DNA from: JAIOSF01 sp963677755
GTDB lineage: Bacteria; Campylobacterota; Campylobacteria; Campylobacterales; Arcobacteraceae
Direction: 5' to 3'
Assembly: GCA_963677755.1 (NCBI GenBank)
Contig: OY782506.1
Location: forward strand, 2,108,001-2,172,000
DNA length: 64,000 nucleotides
The translations under genes and the position numbers were made by a program. Positions 1 through 7,718 of the stretch are shown piece after piece. The notes beneath the pieces are model-generated. The model searched no databases, had not been told where the DNA came from, and saw nothing but the letters and a program-made list of their open reading frames with translations. Numbering within the stretch: position 1 is the stretch's first letter; the number at the start of each line of letters is the position of its first letter.

Positions 1-1
1 A

Positions 2-184
2 TTATTAGTAGATAAGATTGAGATTAATGAATTTATTAAAGCGATTTTAAAATTAGATAATAAACAATATAGAGATGATATGATTGTAAAAGGGTTAAAA
101 CAAGCAAAAAAATTTAGCTGGGATAAATGTTTTGATCAGACGCTTGAATTTTATAAAAAAATAATAGATAGAGAATCTACATGA
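2..184 (+). CDS. Glycosyltransferase (group 1-like), C-terminal fragment
   Basis: An open frame enters from the left edge (first full codon at base 2) and stops with TGA at 182-184, sharing ATGA with the next gene. The 60 visible residues end in a stretch with KQAKKFSWDKCFDQTLEFYK, which resembles the last helix of GT-B (family 1/4) glycosyltransferases, where 'F-S-W-x-x-x-a-x-x-t-L-x-v-Y' is common. Only the end is visible, so the acceptor and linkage cannot be told. The 4-base overlap with the following family 2 glycosyltransferase indicates one operon, probably for a surface polysaccharide. The family call is an inference from a short motif. Confidence 0.6.
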   Translation, partial: LLVDKIEINEFIKAILKLDNKQYRDDMIVKGLKQAKKFSWDKCFDQTLEFYKKIIDREST

Positions 185-978
185 AAGTTTCAATAATAAC
201 CGTTGTTTATAATAGAGCTGATGTTATAAGAGATACTATTAAGTCAGTTCTATCTCAAACATATAAAGATATAGAGTATATTATCATTGATGGTGCTAGT
301 ACTGATGATACCATGTATGTAATAAATGAGTACAAGGATAAAATAAGTAAAATTAATAGTGAACCTGACAAAGGACTCTATGATGCTATCAATAAAGGAA
401 TTAAAGAAGCCACAGGAGATGTGATTGGATTACTCCATAGTGATGATTTTTATACTGACAGCCTAGTTATACAAAGAGTAGTTGATGCATTTACTCAACA
501 AAAAAGTGATACTGTATTTGCTGACTTACTTTATATCAAAGATGATAATCATGATAAAGTTTTAAGATATTATAGTGCCAAGCACTTTACACCTCAAAAA
601 CTAAAATATGGACTCATGCCCCCTCACCCTACTTTTTTTGTAAAAAAAGAGATATTTGAAAAGTACGGTTTGTATAAAACAGACTATGCCATAGCTGCTG
701 ATTATGAAATGTGTTTCCGACTTCTTGAAACACATAAGGTCTCTTATACCTATATTCATTTTCCGATAATAAAAATGCGAATTGGAGGGTTAAGCACAGG
801 AGGTATTCGTAATAAAATAATAATCAATAAAGAGGCAATAAGAGCCATGAAAGAAAATGGTCACTATTCAAATCATTTATTAATTTTAAAAAAATATCCT
901 ATAAAAATATTGGAAATCATCAAAGGTTATAGTTATAATATTTTAGTTAAAATCAAAAAAAACGCCAAAAATACTTGA
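181..978 (+). CDS. Family 2 glycosyltransferase
   Basis: 265 aa, cytoplasmic or membrane-associated. The N-terminus MKVSIITVVYNRADVI is the nucleotide-sugar binding start of GT-A family 2 enzymes, followed by IIIDGASTDDT (about 35-44) and the metal-binding HSDDF at 86-90. The motif ADYEMCFRLL near residue 180 occupies the usual position of the acceptor/catalytic region. It is closest in style to WcaE-like transferases that add a sugar to a lipid-linked glycan. It overlaps the upstream glycosyltransferase by 4 bases, so the two are probably co-translated. It is the last gene of the polysaccharide cluster. Sugar specificity cannot be read from the sequence. Confidence 0.88.
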   Translation: MKVSIITVVYNRADVIRDTIKSVLSQTYKDIEYIIIDGASTDDTMYVINEYKDKISKINSEPDKGLYDAINKGIKEATGDVIGLLHSDDFYTDSLVIQRVVDAFTQQKSDTVFADLLYIKDDNHDKVLRYYSAKHFTPQKLKYGLMPPHPTFFVKKEIFEKYGLYKTDYAIAADYEMCFRLLETHKVSYTYIHFPIIKMRIGGLSTGGIRNKIIINKEAIRAMKENGHYSNHLLILKKYPIKILEIIKGYSYNILVKIKKNAKNT

Positions 979-1089
979 TAACCACAGTGCAATCAATCTC
1001 GTATCAAAATTTGGCAACTTATTACCATTTGTTGTAAAAATATGTTGTTAAATTTCAAAGCAAATAAATAGAAATCCTTTTATTAAAGG

Positions 1090-1794
1090 TTATATTGCTA
1101 ATGTAGATATAAATCCAATCAGTCCACCAAAAACTCCACCCCAAATCACAAGCCAACCAAGATGCTCTTTGATGATATGTTGTACTAACTCTTTAACCAT
1201 TTTTGGGTTAAGTTCATCAAGTCTTTTTTGAACTACATCATCTATTTTTTTACCCATATCTTCACTAATATCACTTGATTTTAAAGTCTCTTGAATCAGA
1301 CTTTGAAATGTATCTGTATGAACTATTGTATTAATAGAAGTTTTCATCTTTTTAGTAAAAGGCTCTTTAAGTGGTTCTAACGCTTTTTCACCACCAAACA
1401 TCCCTAACATACCACCAAAACTTGACTCCATCACAGCACTTTTTAAACTCTCATAAGCAATAGAAAAATCTGTTTTTTCAATCACATTTGTTAAATCTAG
1501 TTTTTTGTTTGATTGCATTTCTGATGTAAAAAACTTATCTAGATTTTCTTTTGTAAAAAACTGATTCATGATGAGTGTATGAATAGATGATTTGAACTCT
1601 TCAAATCTATTTTCAACTACCCCACTTCCATATAAAAAAGGAACTTTTTCAAAAAGCATATGAACAGCTAACCAGTTTGTAACTGCACCACTTAAAGCAA
1701 AAAGCCCAACTGTTAATATTATATTATTTTGTATCAAAAAACCAACTATTACGATTAACAATGCAACACCATTTGTTACTAAACTTTTATTCAT
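1090..1794 (-). CDS. DUF445 family membrane protein
   Basis: 234 aa. A hydrophobic N-terminal segment (about 5-38) is followed by the DUF445 signature GAVTNWLAVHMLFEKVPFLY, a long amphipathic helical region (about 60-205) and a C-terminal membrane segment (about 212-232, GWLVIWGGVFGGLIGFISTL). The family (YheB/YjiN-like) is widespread but has no settled biochemical function. It stands alone, transcribed convergently to the glycosyltransferases and in the same direction as the downstream-numbered histidine kinase. No terminator or operator is obvious. The start is the only Met at the beginning of the hydrophobic segment. Confidence 0.85.
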   Translation of the reverse strand: MNKSLVTNGVALLIVIVGFLIQNNIILTVGLFALSGAVTNWLAVHMLFEKVPFLYGSGVVENRFEEFKSSIHTLIMNQFFTKENLDKFFTSEMQSNKKLDLTNVIEKTDFSIAYESLKSAVMESSFGGMLGMFGGEKALEPLKEPFTKKMKTSINTIVHTDTFQSLIQETLKSSDISEDMGKKIDDVVQKRLDELNPKMVKELVQHIIKEHLGWLVIWGGVFGGLIGFISTLAI

Positions 1795-1847
1795 ATTTTA
1801 TACCTCTAGTTTTAGATATTTTAAAGTGTGATTTTAGCAAGTTTATT

Positions 1848-3569
1848 TTAAAACAATATAGTATATTGAGTTTGATTTGAAGAATTTATATCCAGACTAC
1901 CTTTTAATTCATTTTTAACAAGATTTACAATAAGTTTTAAACCAAAAGATTTTTTGTTTTTTTCTTGACTAAAACCACAGCCATTATCACGATAAATAAA
2001 GCTATATTTTCCATCTATTTTTTTTAAGATAATATCAATTTTTCCTTGTTTAGTTTCAAATGCATATTTAAAACTATTTGTAAAAAGCTCGTTGAGTATA
2101 ATTCCTATATAAATACTTTTATTGATATCTAATGTTGTTTGTATATCCAAGTTTATTTTGATATTTTTAGTATCATAGCTTTGAGAAACTTTTTGAACTA
2201 AGTTTTCAAAATACTCTTTACTATCTATCTTTTCTAAATCATTTTGTTCATAGAGCATCTCATGTATCGCCGACATAGATTGCACAGCACCTTCTGTTTC
2301 ATTAAGTGCGTTTTTTATTTTATCAGTGATAAATTTTGAGAACTTTAGTCTATACATAGCGATGATAAACTGCATATTATTTTTTACTCTGTGATGAAGT
2401 TCTTTTGTAAGAACCACATTTCTTTTCACAGATAATTCTAACTCTTTTGTTTTATTTAATTTACTTGATAAAGCTATAGAAAATAAAATTGCTTCAATAA
2501 ATATTGTTAATTCATAAAAATATTTAATCTCATCAATTAGACTATATGTTCCAATATTATATGTCCACAACATAATCCAACCTAATATTGATACACTCCA
2601 ACCCACAATAAAATATTTTGCATTTTCCTCTTTTTTATAAAAAAGATAATAGCTAGAAAGAATTAAGACAAATAGTGTAGCCATCAAAAGATTTGCAACA
2701 AAACTAATAGGATAAAACTCTGGGGATACAAGAACTAATACTGATATATTTATTAAAAGTAAAATTTTGAACACAAAATCTATCTTTTTATATTTTTTTA
2801 TATTTAAAAAGTTTCGTGTAAATAATATTGCAAATATATTTGTTAACCCTAAATAAAATATAGCTAAATACGCATCAATCTCCACAAAATTCCAAGAGAA
2901 TAAGAATGGCATAGTATAAAGTCCCATACCTGTATATGAGGTATGATTCCAAATAGTTAAAAAAAGATAACATATATAGTAGATATAAACTCTATCTTTA
3001 GTAAATAAATATATAAATAGATTATAAAGAATCAAGGCTAACATCGTACCAAAAAACAGTGCTAGTATCAATTGATGTTTCATCTCTTGTTGATACAATT
3101 CATCTTTACTCATAAGATTCAGTTTGAAATACACAGCACAAGAGAGTGATGATACTTGAAGATAGTACTCTTTTTGTTCTTTTGGTTCCAAATCAATATC
3201 AAAATAAAAGTCTAAAATATTTTCATCAAAATTTCTATCGTGAAATACCCCTTGTAGTTCTTTTTTATATCCATCTTTTTTTTGAGTATACAGCGTGATA
3301 TTGTCTAACATCTGATTATCTATAACCAAAACTTGTTTCATAGGTTGATTCGTTGGATTTGATAAAGAAAACTTCACCCATACTGTTTCACTACTATAGC
3401 CTCTATGTATTTTTGAAATCTTAGAGGGCAAAAAATTAGCTTGTTGAATATTTTCTATTGTATATAAAGCTTCTTTGTCTATGAACACTTCACTTTGTTT
3501 TAGAACATCTGTAGAAGCAAAAAGTGATATATGTAAAAGTAGTACAAGAATAAATTTGATTATTAACAT
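1848..3569 (-). CDS. 7TMR-DISM sensor histidine kinase (HisKA_2 type)
   Basis: 573 aa. A signal peptide (1-18) precedes a periplasmic beta-rich 7TMR-DISMED2-type domain (about 25-150), a seven-helix 7TMR-DISM membrane module (about 165-372), then a HisKA_2 dimerisation domain with ELHHRVKNNMQF (phospho-acceptor His about 393) and an HATPase domain with NELFTNSFKYAF, DNGCGF and SFGLKLI. It is expected to sense a periplasmic, perhaps carbohydrate-like, ligand and phosphorylate a response regulator. The OmpR-type regulator starting 90 bases away on the other strand is the likely partner. HisKA_2 kinases often lack a winged-helix partner, so this pairing is slightly unusual. The ligand is unknown. 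Confidence 0.9.
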   Translation of the reverse strand: MLIIKFILVLLLHISLFASTDVLKQSEVFIDKEALYTIENIQQANFLPSKISKIHRGYSSETVWVKFSLSNPTNQPMKQVLVIDNQMLDNITLYTQKKDGYKKELQGVFHDRNFDENILDFYFDIDLEPKEQKEYYLQVSSLSCAVYFKLNLMSKDELYQQEMKHQLILALFFGTMLALILYNLFIYLFTKDRVYIYYICYLFLTIWNHTSYTGMGLYTMPFLFSWNFVEIDAYLAIFYLGLTNIFAILFTRNFLNIKKYKKIDFVFKILLLINISVLVLVSPEFYPISFVANLLMATLFVLILSSYYLFYKKEENAKYFIVGWSVSILGWIMLWTYNIGTYSLIDEIKYFYELTIFIEAILFSIALSSKLNKTKELELSVKRNVVLTKELHHRVKNNMQFIIAMYRLKFSKFITDKIKNALNETEGAVQSMSAIHEMLYEQNDLEKIDSKEYFENLVQKVSQSYDTKNIKINLDIQTTLDINKSIYIGIILNELFTNSFKYAFETKQGKIDIILKKIDGKYSFIYRDNGCGFSQEKNKKSFGLKLIVNLVKNELKGSLDINSSNQTQYTILF

Positions 3570-3658
3570 AACACAAAGTCTAACTAAAAATGGATTAAAT
3601 AACTAAGAAATAAACTTTATTATAATAAATATTATGATTATATGTTATACTACGCGCC

Positions 3659-4330
3659 ATGAAAAGTATAAAAATTTTGATTATTGAAGATGATACACTT
3701 ATATCCATGCAACTAGAAAATACATTAGAAAATTTGGGTCATGCTGTAGTTGGTAATATTCGTAGTAGCAAAGAAGCACTTGATATAGTCTCCAAAAACC
3801 CCATTGACCTAGTGATATCTGATATAAATATTGAAGGTGAGATAGATGGCATAGCTATATCTAAAACACTTCATGACCAATATGATGCTCCCATTATTTT
3901 TATTACTGCGTACAAAGATAAAGATACACTCAAGAGAGCTTCAAAAATAGATTTTGCAGGATATCTCATAAAGCCTTTTAGGGAAGATGAATTGGAAGCT
4001 TTAATAAATATTGCTATCTTTAAATACAATCTACCCAAACTAAAACTAAAACTTACTTTAGACGATAATTATAGTTATTGTATGGAAACAAATAAACTTT
4101 TTTATGATGAAGAGTTGATTTCTCTTACAAAAATAGAAACTAAATTTATCCAACTTCTTATCAACTCAAAAGGGGAAATACTCTCTTACAACAATATAGA
4201 ACAAAACATTTGGAATGGAGCTATCGTCACAGAAGACACAAGAAGACAGCTTATCTATAGATTCAAAAAAAAGCTACCTAATTTTCCTTTAAAATTAAAA
4301 AAAGGTGTTGGTTATAAATTGATGGTATAG
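3659..4330 (+). CDS. OmpR-type response regulator
   Basis: 223 aa. The receiver domain (about 4-120) has acidic residues E10-D11-D12, phospho-acceptor D55 in LVISDINIEG, T83 in FITAYK and K105 in LIKPF. The C-terminal half (about 130-223) is a winged-helix DNA-binding domain with SLTKIETKFIQLLINSKGE and a closing GVGYKL, typical of Trans_reg_C. The gene is divergent from the 7TMR-DISM kinase, which probably phosphorylates it. It lies directly upstream of three genes that share a TGTCACGAT box (4351, 5156 and 7656), so it is the natural candidate to control them. That link is inference from position only. Confidence 0.9.
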   Translation: MKSIKILIIEDDTLISMQLENTLENLGHAVVGNIRSSKEALDIVSKNPIDLVISDINIEGEIDGIAISKTLHDQYDAPIIFITAYKDKDTLKRASKIDFAGYLIKPFREDELEALINIAIFKYNLPKLKLKLTLDDNYSYCMETNKLFYDEELISLTKIETKFIQLLINSKGEILSYNNIEQNIWNGAIVTEDTRRQLIYRFKKKLPNFPLKLKKGVGYKLMV

Positions 4331-4350
4331 TCTCTTAAGTATATAAAATA

Positions 4351-4386
4351 TTATTCATAATGTCACGATGATATACTATAATAATT
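4351..4386 (+). promoter_or_regulatory. Shared regulatory box, copy 1 (upstream of PEBP-like lipoprotein)
   Basis: TTATTCATAATGTCACGAT followed by GATATACTATAAT. The same TTATTC-x-x-AATGTCACGAT arrangement occurs at 5156 and 7656 at a similar distance (about 45-53 bases) from a start codon. The TATACT/TATAAT part looks like a -10 element. The conserved TGTCACGAT upstream of it is a candidate activator site. Confidence 0.6.
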
Positions 4387-4404
4387 AAAATAAAAGGAGA
4401 AATA

Positions 4405-4959
4405 ATGAAAAAACAAATTATCATAGGTTTTACTATTGCTTTAGCAGTAGTATTTAGTGGTTGTGCAGGTTCTTATACACCTGTAGAAAATATGGCAAAA
4501 CTTGATGCAAAATTTGCAGATTCAGCTTGGGATGGTAAAAAGATACCTTCAAAACAGTGGTGTTCTATCTTTAGTGGAAATGGTGCTACACCAAAACTTA
4601 CTATAAGCAATATTCCTCAAGGGACAAATGCCATTATAATGGAAGTTAATGATGAAGGTTATGCTCCACTATCAAGAAATGGAGGACATGGTAAAATAGG
4701 TTTTTGGATAGAAGATGATTCAACAGCTACATTGGTACCTGTACCTGGTGAAACAACTGAAAACTTACCAAAAGGGACTTTTATAGAAGCAAAAAGTCAA
4801 TCAAAAGGGAAATATGCCACTGCTGGTTATCTACCACCTTGTTCAGGAGGAAGAAATCATATGTATAGTGCAAATATTAAAGCTGTCTATAAAGCAAAAA
4901 ATGACAATGAAGAATCAAAACTATTAGGTGAAACATATATTCAATTCGGTAGATATTAA
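4405..4959 (+). CDS. PEBP-like (YbhB/YbcL-like) lipoprotein
   Basis: 184 aa. It has a lipoprotein signal peptide with lipobox VFSGC (Cys20), so it is predicted to be membrane-anchored. The mature part contains LTISNIPQGTNAIIMEVND and, near residue 150, PPCSGGRNHMY. The second resembles the GPCPPGG-x-HRY motif of phosphatidylethanolamine-binding (Raf-kinase-inhibitor-like) proteins, and the first matches the matching beta-strand region. The family binds small anionic ligands, and a function here is not known. AAAGGAG lies 7 bases before the ATG. It shares its upstream box with the two Slam-cargo genes that follow, which suggests co-regulation. The family assignment rests on motif similarity and is moderate. 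Confidence 0.6.
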   Translation: MKKQIIIGFTIALAVVFSGCAGSYTPVENMAKLDAKFADSAWDGKKIPSKQWCSIFSGNGATPKLTISNIPQGTNAIIMEVNDEGYAPLSRNGGHGKIGFWIEDDSTATLVPVPGETTENLPKGTFIEAKSQSKGKYATAGYLPPCSGGRNHMYSANIKAVYKAKNDNEESKLLGETYIQFGRY

Positions 4960-4967
4960 TCTTTAAA

Positions 4968-4996
4968 GAGGTGATGGAGTTTTTTCTATCACTTCT
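4968..4996 (+). terminator. Weak hairpin after lipoprotein gene
   Basis: GAGGTGAT pairs with ATCACTTC (one G-T pair) around a 12-base loop that itself carries six T. It could be a weak terminator separating the lipoprotein gene from the cargo gene promoter. No clean T-run follows the stem. The rest of 4997-5155 shows no feature that I can support. Confidence 0.3.
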
Positions 4997-5155
4997 TAGA
5001 TTAGTAAATATCAATTCTATTCTCATACACATAACCAAAAATTACAAATTTAGATTTAAAAGTACTTCTTATAGATACACTTCCAACACTTCTCATTCTA
5101 GACTACTACTAATTACTATTATTTATAAGAGAATGTTAATGAGTTTTTCAGATTG

Positions 5156-5188
5156 TTATTCTAAATGTCACGATTGATGGATATAATC
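5156..5188 (+). promoter_or_regulatory. Shared regulatory box, copy 2 (upstream of first Slam cargo)
   Basis: TTATTCTAAATGTCACGAT runs into TGATGGATATAATC. This is almost identical over about 34 bases to the copy at 7656 and closely matches the copy at 4351. GATATAAT is a good -10. The start codon lies about 53 bases downstream of TGTCAC. Confidence 0.7.
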
Positions 5189-5218
5189 TTTGAAATTTAA
5201 ATCAGAGGGAATTAAGTT

Positions 5219-7555
5219 ATGTTGAAAAAAAAATTTCTTGAAAAAATGACTATATTATTTATGGCAAGTATGGTTTTTAGTTGGAGTTTGTGGGCTGAAA
5301 CTGAAGGATTCAATAGAAATAGTGGAACAACTTTACCAGGAACACCTGATGCATATAAAGATGGATTTGTAAATCACGATTGGTCACCAAGTGGAATTAA
5401 TTCAAATAGTCAAAATAGTGATACAGCAGTAAGTTCTCTTAAAGTAAAAAATTTTGCTAACAATGACTTGAAAATATTAGGAGAGAATATTGAAGAAGCA
5501 CTTCCTAATTTTGATAAAGGACTTGAAACAGCTTTAACAACAACAGCGATTAATTCTTTATTGACAATGACTAAAGAGCTTTCAGCAGGATTATTATTGG
5601 CTGTTAATCCATTAATTCAATCAGAACTTGGAAAAAGTGCTGCAGGTAGTTTTAATGAATTAGTAAATGACAGCCTTATCTCTAAATTTGATAAATTAAA
5701 ATTTGATACCATAGGAGTAACAAAAGGTTTTTTATTGGATATGGTTAAAAATATTGCTATTGAAACTATTTCAGAAGTTGCAACTAAGCAAACTAGTAGT
5801 CCTGCCATTGGTGGAGCTGTATGGTTGACATTAAAACATGCTGATATATATGCAACATCTGGTAATTTAGCAGTTGTTGCGTACAAGGAGGCTATGCTAG
5901 CAGGGGAAGTTTGGTATAAAGTTGGGGAAGAAGCTGTAAATGCATATAATGAAACAAAAGCACTAAAGAAGTCTATAAAGAATGGTGTTAAAATAGATAT
6001 TGAATATATAAAAGTTATGGGTGCTGTTAAATATGCTGAAGCTAAAACCAAAGAGGAAAAAAATAAAATAGCTGAACAAATTTATTTAGACATTCAAAAT
6101 TTAATTAACAATTCTAATATTCTTAATAATTCCGATAAGTTTAGTCTGATGGATGAGATGGACGATATTCGCCCATATTTGGAACAAATGGATGCAAAAA
6201 TAAATCCAAATAAAAAAAACTTATCTAAACTTGAAAAAACAGATAAAGAAATTAAAAACAAAGTTAAAGAAATCAATGATGATAGTCAAACTTTAACTCA
6301 AAAAGAAAAGGAACTTGAACAATTAAAAAACAATAGTGGTCAAAATCAAATTGACCAAAGTAAAATGGCTAATATACAAAAAGCACAAGATATAGTTAAT
6401 AAAAATGCAGGAAAACCTTGGAGTGCATGGAGCCAATCTGATAAAATTGCAATGGGAATCATTGCTAGAAATCTTGGAGTTGCAACAGGACAAGCTGGAA
6501 TTGAAGGTAAAGGGCATTTTTTTGAAGCTTTATTCAGATTCAAAGGTACAGATTATCTTATAGAGAAATATGCAACCTCTTATGTATCTATAGATTATAG
6601 TGACCTTGAAAATGAAATTAATGATTTGATAGAACAAATTAATACTAAAAAAGAAGAACTTGCTAAGTTAGAAGCAGAAAAAAATGATGCTATGAAATCT
6701 ATAGTAGATACAACAAGTGATTTTAATGATGACCAAAAAGAAACATTAGCACAAACTTTTAAATCCACAATATCTAGCCCTCAAGACTGGAAAGGCGTGA
6801 CAGTTGCACATATTTTTGATAAAACTACTGGAGCAGTAGTGTCTACAACTTCAGCAATACATCAAGCTCTTGGTTCTGATATAGCAGATGCTGGAATTTT
6901 AGAAGAAGTTGATAGTAATTTAAAAATTACAAAAGGTGTATATCTTGAAACACATGGTGTCACTTACAATAATGTTGATGAAGAAGCTTCAGTTAATATA
7001 TCTAGCTCTCAAACTATAAAAAATCTTAGCAATTCAAATAGTGATGGACTTGATGTAGAGACAATTGGATACAAAGATGATTATCTTGCGTGGGGAACAT
7101 GGGGAGATGAAACTATAACCTTCAGCGGTAGTAGTGATAGAGCGATAAGAAGTTCATACTGGATAGCTGGTAAAATGACAGATAATAGTGAGATTCCTCA
7201 AACTGGAAGTGCCACTTATACTGGAGATTTAATAGGATACAATACCACATCTAATCAAGCAATAGATGGAACAGTTTCAATTACAGCTAATTTTGGAACA
7301 TCTTCAATGACAGGTTCGATGATTGTAAATAATGCAGATACTAGTAATTTTGCTAACGCACATTTAGATAGTGTTTCTATAAATACTAAATCATATGGTA
7401 CAGAGTTTCACGGTAATTTAATCGGTACAGATATAAGTAGTGGAAAAATAGGTGGTGCCTTTTATGGAGCAAATGCAAAATCTATCGGTGGGGCATGGAG
7501 CATAGATAAAACAGATAGTTCCCATGCTGCTGGTGTTTTTAATGCATCTAAATAA
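5219..7555 (+). CDS. Large exported protein with TbpB-like C-terminal barrel; predicted Slam (T11SS) cargo 1
   Basis: 778 aa. A signal peptide ends at SLWA-ETE (about residue 27) with no lipobox Cys, so a soluble or surface-released rather than lipidated protein is expected. Residues about 30-330 are Ala/Lys-rich and helical with two hydrophobic stretches (about 105-125 and 195-230). Two coiled-coil segments (about 335-385 and 460-500) flank a helical insert. Residues about 625-778 form a Gly/Ser/Thr-rich beta-barrel domain with GSATYTGDLIG, GTVSITANFG, GAFYGANAKSIGGAW and AGVF near the end, matching the TbpB-type domain that Slam translocators recognise. A paralogue and a DUF560 translocator gene follow. 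The passenger function is unknown. An AGAGGGA ribosome site supports the ATG. Confidence 0.75.
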   Translation: MLKKKFLEKMTILFMASMVFSWSLWAETEGFNRNSGTTLPGTPDAYKDGFVNHDWSPSGINSNSQNSDTAVSSLKVKNFANNDLKILGENIEEALPNFDKGLETALTTTAINSLLTMTKELSAGLLLAVNPLIQSELGKSAAGSFNELVNDSLISKFDKLKFDTIGVTKGFLLDMVKNIAIETISEVATKQTSSPAIGGAVWLTLKHADIYATSGNLAVVAYKEAMLAGEVWYKVGEEAVNAYNETKALKKSIKNGVKIDIEYIKVMGAVKYAEAKTKEEKNKIAEQIYLDIQNLINNSNILNNSDKFSLMDEMDDIRPYLEQMDAKINPNKKNLSKLEKTDKEIKNKVKEINDDSQTLTQKEKELEQLKNNSGQNQIDQSKMANIQKAQDIVNKNAGKPWSAWSQSDKIAMGIIARNLGVATGQAGIEGKGHFFEALFRFKGTDYLIEKYATSYVSIDYSDLENEINDLIEQINTKKEELAKLEAEKNDAMKSIVDTTSDFNDDQKETLAQTFKSTISSPQDWKGVTVAHIFDKTTGAVVSTTSAIHQALGSDIADAGILEEVDSNLKITKGVYLETHGVTYNNVDEEASVNISSSQTIKNLSNSNSDGLDVETIGYKDDYLAWGTWGDETITFSGSSDRAIRSSYWIAGKMTDNSEIPQTGSATYTGDLIGYNTTSNQAIDGTVSITANFGTSSMTGSMIVNNADTSNFANAHLDSVSINTKSYGTEFHGNLIGTDISSGKIGGAFYGANAKSIGGAWSIDKTDSSHAAGVFNASK

Positions 7556-7655
7556 TACGCTATTAACTTCTTATTTTCTCTTACAAATAACATCTCTATC
7601 TTATAAGGCAAAATAATATTAATTTATAAGAAAAAATTAATAAATTTTTTAAATT

Positions 7656-7687
7656 GTTATTCAAAATGTCACGATTGATGGATATAC
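7656..7687 (+). promoter_or_regulatory. Shared regulatory box, copy 3 (upstream of second Slam cargo)
   Basis: ATTGTTATTCAAAATGTCAC then GATTGATGGATATACT. It differs from the 5156 copy by a single base across the core and has the same -10-like GATATAC position. The ATG is about 51 bases downstream of TGTCAC. The preceding stretch 7556-7655 is AT-rich with no clear terminator. Confidence 0.7.
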
Positions 7688-7718
7688 TTTTAAAATTTTT
7701 ATTTAAGGGAATAATATT

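Noticed and set aside
979..1089. A short open frame after the glycosyltransferase (reading ILDNHSAINLVSKFG)
   Set aside because: No start codon or ribosome site. It may be a decayed fragment, but it is too short to identify.
4971..5177. A 68-codon + strand ORF between the lipoprotein and cargo 1 genes
   Set aside because: Although GAGG lies before it, its composition is not protein-like, it matches nothing I know and it runs straight through the conserved promoter box at 5156.
5617..6051. A 144-codon - strand frame inside cargo 1 and similar long antisense frames in cargo 2
   Set aside because: These mirror the codon pattern of the real genes. They have no ribosome sites and the sense proteins have signal peptides and conserved domains.
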